Of a DNA stretch of 38,078 nt, positions 33,295-38,078 are shown piece by piece (the first letter of the stretch is position 1; each line of letters begins with the position of its first letter). The stretch covers positions 1 through 38,078 of the forward strand of contig NZ_WAKV01000085.1 of the NCBI RefSeq assembly GCF_015523185.1, read 5' to 3'. The notes beneath the pieces were generated by a model. It was given only the letters and a program-made list of their open reading frames with translations. It searched no databases and had not been told where the DNA came from. Source of the stretch: Thermococcus sp. (GTDB lineage: Archaea; Methanobacteriota_B; Thermococci; Thermococcales; Thermococcaceae). Position numbers and translations under genes: made by a program.

Positions 33295-34437
33295 ATGAAC
33301 GTTGTTATCGTTAGATACGGTGAGATAGGAACGAAGTCAAGGCAGACGAGGAGATGGTTTGAGAACATCCTCATGAACAACATACGCGAAGCTTTGGTAA
33401 GCGAGGGGATTGAATTCAAAAAAGTCGAGGCCAAGCACGGTCGCGTTTTAGTAAGGACGAACAGGGCCAGGGAGGCTGTTGAGGTTCTCACCCGCGTTTT
33501 CGGAATAGTTTCCCTCTCCCCTGCCATGGAAGTTGAGGCAAACCTAGAAAAAATCAACAAGACGGCCCTAAAGCTCTTCAGGAAGAAGAAGCGTGAGCTG
33601 AACCTTGAGAGACCCCGCTTCAGGGTAACGGCTAGGAGAATTACCAAGGAGTTTCCGCTAAAAAGTCCGGAGATTCAGGCAAAGGTCGGGGAGTACATTA
33701 TTGAAAACGAGGAGAGCGAGGTTAATCTTCATAACTACGACATAGAGGTCGGCGTTGAGCTGATGGAGGGCAAAGCATACGTCTTCGTTGACAAAATCAG
33801 GGCATGGGGTGGTCTACCTATAGGGACGCAGGGGAAGGTCGTGGCTTTACTCAGCGGTGGCATAGATTCACCTGTCGCTACTTTCCTCATGATGAAGCGT
33901 GGCGTCGAGGTAATTCCTGTCCACATCTACATGGGCGAGAAAACCCTCGAAAAGGTCAGGAAGATATGGAACCAGCTTAAGAAGTATCACTACGGTGGGA
34001 AGGCCGAGCTGGTAGTTATAAAGCCACAGGAACGCGAGAAAATCGTTCGGAAGCTTAGGGAGATGAAGAAAGACAAATACACCTGTGTGATGTGTAAGTT
34101 CATGATGGTCAAATATGCAGACAAAATAGCCAAAGAGTTCGGGGCAAAGGGCATCGTCATGGGCGATTCCCTCGGGCAGGTTGCATCTCAAACGCTTGAG
34201 AACATGTACATCGTCAGTCAGGCGAGCGATTTGCCGATTTACAGGCCCCTCATAGGCATGGACAAGGAGGAGATAGTGGGCATAGCAAAGAGAATAGGCA
34301 CCTTCGAGCTCTCCACACTGCCAGAAGATGAAATACCCTTCATCCCAAAGCACCCGATAATAAGGGGTTCCTGGGAGGAGTTCCGAAAGATTTATAGAGA
34401 AATCTTTGGGGAAGAGCCGAAAAAGAGGGAGTGCTGA
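33295..34437 (+). CDS. thiI: tRNA 4-thiouridine synthase ThiI
   Basis: ThiI activates U8 of tRNA with ATP and inserts sulfur. The 380-residue product has an N-terminal ferredoxin-like and THUMP region (residues 1-165), the PP-loop SGGIDSP (187-193) and the catalytic-site motif CVMCKFMM (Cys264, Cys267), which in archaeal ThiI helps hold an iron-sulfur cluster. There is no C-terminal rhodanese domain, as usual in archaea. GGTGGG upstream. The gene sits between two small membrane protein genes, with no shared function visible. The tRNA-Met in this window has U8. Confidence 0.94.
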   Translation: MNVVIVRYGEIGTKSRQTRRWFENILMNNIREALVSEGIEFKKVEAKHGRVLVRTNRAREAVEVLTRVFGIVSLSPAMEVEANLEKINKTALKLFRKKKRELNLERPRFRVTARRITKEFPLKSPEIQAKVGEYIIENEESEVNLHNYDIEVGVELMEGKAYVFVDKIRAWGGLPIGTQGKVVALLSGGIDSPVATFLMMKRGVEVIPVHIYMGEKTLEKVRKIWNQLKKYHYGGKAELVVIKPQEREKIVRKLREMKKDKYTCVMCKFMMVKYADKIAKEFGAKGIVMGDSLGQVASQTLENMYIVSQASDLPIYRPLIGMDKEEIVGIAKRIGTFELSTLPEDEIPFIPKHPIIRGSWEEFRKIYREIFGEEPKKREC

Positions 34438-34444
34438 AGGAATC

Positions 34445-34987
34445 ATGAACCTGACGCGTCTGGCCTCTTACATAGCACTATCGATGCCCGTTATTTTCCT
34501 CATTGGCCTAGCTCTGGTTATCCATTTCAACCCCTGGTTCTCCTTCACTAACAACGCGCTGAGCGACATGGGCTCCCTCAAAAACCCGAACCGCTGGCTC
34601 TTCAACGGCTTCCTCATGTTCTTTGCGACGATAGCAATGATACCCTCTCTGGTTGCCTTCAAGAACGGCCTTTCCTACCTCATGCCCCTTGCAATGGTCT
34701 TTCTATTCCTCGTTGGCGTCTTTCCTGAAGAGCTTCCTTATCATACCCCATCGGCGGTCCTCTTCTACGTTCTGGCCCTGACGGATATAGCGATAATCGG
34801 AATAAAGCTCGGAAGAACCAGTCCACTCAACTACTTCTGGACAGCCGGTTCAATTGTTGTGTTCTCAACGATGCTCTACCTGATTAAAGCCAGAGTGTTT
34901 AAGGGATTGGCAATCCCCGAGCTTATAGGGGCGGTCTTCATTCTCGTCTGGTTCGTTTACCTCGGCCTTCTCCTCAGAATAAGGTGA
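34445..34987 (+). CDS. DUF998 family membrane protein
   Basis: A 180-residue protein with about six spans. DUF998 marks are FNPWFSFTNNALSDMGS at the end of the first span, the polar pair of which is conserved, the GVFPEELPYHTPSAVLFY loop between spans 3 and 4, and regularly spaced later helices. Function is unknown. ATG at 34445 is 7 bp after thiI, and the operon order is membrane protein, thiI, DUF998. Confidence 0.85.
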   Translation: MNLTRLASYIALSMPVIFLIGLALVIHFNPWFSFTNNALSDMGSLKNPNRWLFNGFLMFFATIAMIPSLVAFKNGLSYLMPLAMVFLFLVGVFPEELPYHTPSAVLFYVLALTDIAIIGIKLGRTSPLNYFWTAGSIVVFSTMLYLIKARVFKGLAIPELIGAVFILVWFVYLGLLLRIR

Positions 34988-35027
34988 GAGAAAAGAACCA
35001 GTGCCTAAGGAAAGGGGAAGAGTAAGG

Positions 35028-36395
35028 TCAATCCTGGCAACAGCACTCCTTCATACTGGCAGGCAGAATCTCCTTGAAGCCCGTGTATTTCCAGAGGACT
35101 TTCGGGAGCTTTACGACGCCTTCCTCTGTCTGGTGGTTCTCGAGGATAGCTACTATTGCCCTTGAGGTGGCTATGGCCGTTGAGTTAAGCGTGTGGACAA
35201 AGCGTGGCTTCTCGTGGGTTTTGTCCCTAAAGCGGATGTTCAGCCGTCTCGCCTGCCAGTCGGTACAGTTGCTCGCGGAAACAACCTCGCGGAACTTGCC
35301 CTGACCGGCCATCCACGCCTCGATGTCGTACTTTTTAGCTGCCACATAGCCCAAATCGCCGGTGCAGATGTTCACCACGCGGTAGGGAATCTCAAGCTCC
35401 TGGAATATCTCCTCGGCGTTGGCTATGATTTTCTCGTGCCAGTCCCAGCTCTCTTCTGGTCTTGAATAGACGAACTGCTCGACCTTGTGGAACTGGTGGA
35501 CGCGGAAGATTCCCTTCGTGTCCTTTCCCGCTGTTCCAGCTTCCTTTCTGAAGCAGGGTGAAACTCCAACGTAGAGGAGCGGTAAGTCCTTGCCGTCAAG
35601 GATTTCGTTGGCGTGCATTCCAGCCAATGGATGTTCAGCCGTCGGGATGAGGTATAGGTCCTCCCCCTCGACTTTGTATATTACGTCCTCGAAGTCCTCA
35701 AAGGTAGTAGCACCTTCCTCGACGAAGCGCCTGACCATGTAGGGTGGGATGACCGGTGTGAAGCCCTTCTCGATGAGCTTATCCAGAGCGAAGCGTATCA
35801 AAGCCAAATCGAGGATTACAAGCTCGTTGAGGAGGTAGTAGAAGCGCGAACCACTCACCTTCGCGGCCCTCTCTAGGTCAGCCCCCCTTAAAAGCTCAAG
35901 CAGGTCAACGTGAAGTCTCGGCCTCCAGCTCAAAACCTCGTAGTCCATCTTGCCAAGGCTCTGCTCCTTAAAGCTCTCAAGGAACCCTTCCCAGACCTTG
36001 GCTTTACCCCAGAACCTTATCGGCACGTTATCCTCGTCGCTCTCCCCCACCGGAACGCTCTCGTGAGTGATGTTTGGGAGCCTCCAGAGGTAATAGTCTA
36101 TCTTTTTCCTCAGCTCCTCAACTTCCTTTTCGAGCTCCCCAATCTGTTTAACTATCTCGTTGCTCCTCGCGAGCAAATCGTCTATTGGTTCACTGGCCTT
36201 CTTGCGCTTGCCTATCTGTATAGCAAGCTGGTTGCGCTCCTTTCTGAGTGCGTTGATTTTCTTAAGGTTCTCGCGCCATTTTCTGTCGAGGTCAAGGATT
36301 TCGTCAATCCATTTGACCTTCTCAGTTTCGCCCCTCTTGAGGAGATCCTTTTTCACCAGCTCGGGGTTTTCTCGGATGAGCTTTATATCGAGCAT
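35028..36395 (-). CDS. serS: Seryl-tRNA synthetase
   Basis: Charges tRNA-Ser. The 455-residue product has the class II bacterial/eukaryal-type layout: an N-terminal long antiparallel coiled-coil arm (about residues 30-110), then motif 2 FRKEAGTAGKDTKGIFRVHQFHKVEQ and motif 3 LNSTAIATSRAIVAILENHQ, with GDLGYVAAKKYDIEAWM between. It is not the rare methanogen type. The C-terminus is unusual in reading KECCCQD, three cysteines in a row. ATG at 36395 follows GGTG; a TATA box TTTTTTAAAC (36425-36434) lies upstream. Confidence 0.95.
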   Translation of the reverse strand: MLDIKLIRENPELVKKDLLKRGETEKVKWIDEILDLDRKWRENLKKINALRKERNQLAIQIGKRKKASEPIDDLLARSNEIVKQIGELEKEVEELRKKIDYYLWRLPNITHESVPVGESDEDNVPIRFWGKAKVWEGFLESFKEQSLGKMDYEVLSWRPRLHVDLLELLRGADLERAAKVSGSRFYYLLNELVILDLALIRFALDKLIEKGFTPVIPPYMVRRFVEEGATTFEDFEDVIYKVEGEDLYLIPTAEHPLAGMHANEILDGKDLPLLYVGVSPCFRKEAGTAGKDTKGIFRVHQFHKVEQFVYSRPEESWDWHEKIIANAEEIFQELEIPYRVVNICTGDLGYVAAKKYDIEAWMAGQGKFREVVSASNCTDWQARRLNIRFRDKTHEKPRFVHTLNSTAIATSRAIVAILENHQTEEGVVKLPKVLWKYTGFKEILPASMKECCCQD

Positions 36396-36511
36396 AGCCA
36401 ACACCTGAGGGAAAAACGGCACCGCGTTTAAAAAAGGTTTCCTAACCTACACGAGCACCTACACAAAAGCGCTATAAGAAAGCTAACCCAACCCTTTGAG
36501 GGGCCGGCGCG

Positions 36512-37597
36512 ATGAGAGTGGCTTATTCCTCCCTTCTGAGCAGGTATGAAAGCCTCTACGAGAGAGCCCTTGAGGAGGGCAACGTCGGAAAGGCGCGTTT
36601 CTTTGCCCTCCAGTGCGCCGGCCTTTTGAGAAGGTTGGCCTCCGAGGAGTTGCAGTTCTCCCATTACTACCTCAAGCTGGCTGAGGAGTGGGAGAGAAAG
36701 GCAGAAAACGTTGAATTTGATATTAAAAAGCGCTCCAACGGCCTTGAAAGACTTATCACGAGCTCAAACGTAACATGGAACGACGTTGGTGGTTTAAAAA
36801 GCGCTAAGAAGCTCCTGGCCCAGGCTGTTGGGATGCTCATGGCCAAAGTCCCCGGCGGAATCAAGCCCTGGAGGGGAATCCTGCTCTTCGGTCCTCCCGG
36901 AACTGGGAAAACCCTTCTGGCAAAGGCCCTAGCCGGAAGCATGAATGCCACGTTCATCGGGGTGAAGATAAGCGACGTGCTGAGCAAGTACTTCGGCGAG
37001 TCGAGCAGGATAGCGTCTTCCATTTACTCTTTGGCTCGCGAAAAGGCCCCAAGTGTTGTTTTTATTGACGAGTTCGACGCGCTTGGAATGAAGCGCTCCT
37101 CAATGGAAGATGCCGGTAGGAGACTTTTGGGGACGATACTGGCCGAGATGGACGGATTCCACGACTCGAAGGGAGTAATAACGCTGGCCTCAACGAACGC
37201 CCCTTGGGATCTAGACGAGGCCATCCTTTCCCGTTTTCCCCTGAGGATTTACGTTCCCTTACCTGATGAGGAGAGTGCCAGGGAGATATTTGCAATCCAC
37301 CTGAGGGGACTCCCGCTTAGGGTTCGGCTCGAGTCTCTGGCCAAAGTAGCTGTCAGGAGACTCTACTCGGGGAGGGAGATAGCGAACGCCTGCACTTTCG
37401 CCTTTCTCCACATGCTGGAGGAGATGAACCCAGAGCTGAGCGACCCACTCAAAGTCGGCTCGATAGCCGGGAAGGAGCTTACGGTTAGGCCTCTTGAGGC
37501 GAGGGACTTCAGATACGCCTTCCAGAAAGTCAAGAGTTCGGTAAAGAGGGAAACGCTTAAAAAATACGAGAAGTGGGCAAGGGAATACGGCCTTTAG
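36512..37597 (+). CDS. Vps4/CdvC-like AAA ATPase with MIT-like N-terminal domain
   Basis: The 361-residue ATPase has an N-terminal three-helix region (about 1-68) resembling an MIT domain, then the meiotic-clade AAA core: WNDVGGLKSAK, Walker A GPPGTGKT (127-134), Walker B VVFIDE (182-187), sensor region STNAPWDLDEAILSRF with the finger Arg241, and IYVPLPDEESAREIF. The C-terminal segment ending VKSSVKRETLKKYEKWAREYG matches the Vps4 helix seen also in CdvC. Thermococcales divide with FtsZ and no ESCRT-III gene is in the window, so its substrate is unknown. Divergent from serS, and its stop overlaps the moeA gene by 4 bp. Confidence 0.88.
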   Translation: MRVAYSSLLSRYESLYERALEEGNVGKARFFALQCAGLLRRLASEELQFSHYYLKLAEEWERKAENVEFDIKKRSNGLERLITSSNVTWNDVGGLKSAKKLLAQAVGMLMAKVPGGIKPWRGILLFGPPGTGKTLLAKALAGSMNATFIGVKISDVLSKYFGESSRIASSIYSLAREKAPSVVFIDEFDALGMKRSSMEDAGRRLLGTILAEMDGFHDSKGVITLASTNAPWDLDEAILSRFPLRIYVPLPDEESAREIFAIHLRGLPLRVRLESLAKVAVRRLYSGREIANACTFAFLHMLEEMNPELSDPLKVGSIAGKELTVRPLEARDFRYAFQKVKSSVKRETLKKYEKWAREYGL

Positions 37598-38078
37598 CCG
37601 AAGAACGTAACCTCAACCTCCTCTCCTGCCTCAAGGATTTCTACGTTCTCCGGAACCTCAATGAAGCCGTCGGCATCGACAAAGCTCGTAACGGCTCCGC
37701 TTCCCTTGAGGATTGGAACGGCCTTTTCTCCCTCTATCTTAACGGGAAGGAACTGCCTCCTTCCCTTAACCGAGAACACCTTGTGGGCGAGCTTCTTCTT
37801 TACTTTCCTGACCTCGCTTTCCCGTCCGATGAGCCTCCTGAGGAGCGGTGCGACGAGCAGGGTAAAGTTCGTGAGACAGCTCGTTGGATACCCGGGCAGG
37901 CCGAAAACGGGCTTTCCGTTTATCAGTCCTATTATCGTCGGCTTTCCGGGCTGAATGGCTATGCCGTGTATCTTAACCTCGCCAAGTTCCTCTATGATGG
38001 AGCTCGTCAGGTCTCTTATGCCACCGCTAGCACCACCACTGAGGATTACGATGTCACAGCACTCGATTCCCTTCTCTA
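37594..38078 (-). CDS. moeA: MoeA-type molybdopterin molybdotransferase (5' end outside window)
   Basis: Carries molybdate or tungstate insertion into adenylylated molybdopterin. The frame is open to the right edge, so only the C-terminal 160 residues are visible: the MoaB-like core with VILSGGASGGIRDLTSSII, VKIHGIAIQPGKPTIIG, PVFGLPGYPTSCLTNF, then domain IV with GRRQFLPVKIEGEKAVPIL, GSGAVTSFVDADGFIEVPE and VEVTFFG. Archaea usually have two MoeA paralogues (for molybdenum and for tungsten); which this is cannot be told. MoaC is at the other end of the window. Confidence 0.92.
   Translation of the reverse strand, partial: EKGIECCDIVILSGGASGGIRDLTSSIIEELGEVKIHGIAIQPGKPTIIGLINGKPVFGLPGYPTSCLTNFTLLVAPLLRRLIGRESEVRKVKKKLAHKVFSVKGRRQFLPVKIEGEKAVPILKGSGAVTSFVDADGFIEVPENVEILEAGEEVEVTFFG

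Overview
The window is a gene-dense stretch of euryarchaeal chromosome, most likely Thermococcus (order Thermococcales). The evidence is archaeal promoters (TATA boxes about 26 bp before leaderless or short-leader starts), GGTGA/GGAGG ribosome binding sites, and a characteristic gene set: ADP-dependent phosphofructokinase with a Thermococcales glycolytic motif, AMP phosphorylase, glycerol-1-phosphate dehydrogenase, RtcB carrying an intein, NfeD-stomatin, TET peptidase, Fap7/Nob1 and XerA. Both edges cut genes: rtcB on the left and a moeA-type gene on the right.

Layout. 1-2.5 kb: the end of intein-containing rtcB, then moaC. 2.5-5 kb: an orphan gene, AMP phosphorylase and a small orphan. 5-8.4 kb (minus): minD with a small membrane protein, and nfeD with stomatin. 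8.4-10.3 kb: a four-gene coupled operon built round an AlkA-type DNA glycosylase. 10.3-10.5 kb: a C/D-box guide RNA and an adjoining strong RNA hairpin. 10.5-15.8 kb: a secreted amidase_3 protein, a DUF512-like radical SAM protein, fap7 and nob1 (convergent), an AT-rich orphan, and a sodium/solute symporter with a 33-residue membrane peptide gene outside the usual ORF size. 16-18.4 kb: pxpABC, the 5-oxoprolinase operon, divergent from the symporter. 18.4-22.2 kb: UPF0179, glycerol-1-phosphate dehydrogenase, and a DUF63 / inositol-fructose phosphatase / rhomboid operon. 22.25-23 kb: an intron-containing tRNA-Met and about 620 bp without a gene. 23-30 kb: Ig-like protein, XPD-type helicase, small membrane protein, SRPBCC-like protein, TET peptidase, SfsA, TOPRIM/coiled-coil protein and XerA. 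30-38 kb: ADP-phosphofructokinase, maleate-isomerase family protein, nitroreductase, a membrane protein/ThiI/DUF998 operon, seryl-tRNA synthetase, an orphan Vps4-like AAA ATPase, and the end of a MoeA-type protein.

How it fits together. RNA metabolism recurs (RtcB, intron-bearing tRNA-Met, ThiI, SerRS, Nob1/Fap7, guide RNAs). Molybdenum/tungsten cofactor genes lie at both ends. The symporter and pxpABC share one regulatory intergenic region and may form a uptake-and-hydrolysis unit for 5-oxoproline or a related amino acid; that pairing is inference. No CRISPR array, insertion sequence or complete prophage is visible. The most novel-looking items are the guide-RNA/hairpin island at 10.32-10.47 kb, the murein-amidase-like protein in an organism without murein, the glycosylase/coiled-coil operon, the TOPRIM/coiled-coil protein beside XerA, and the Vps4-like ATPase with no ESCRT partner in view.
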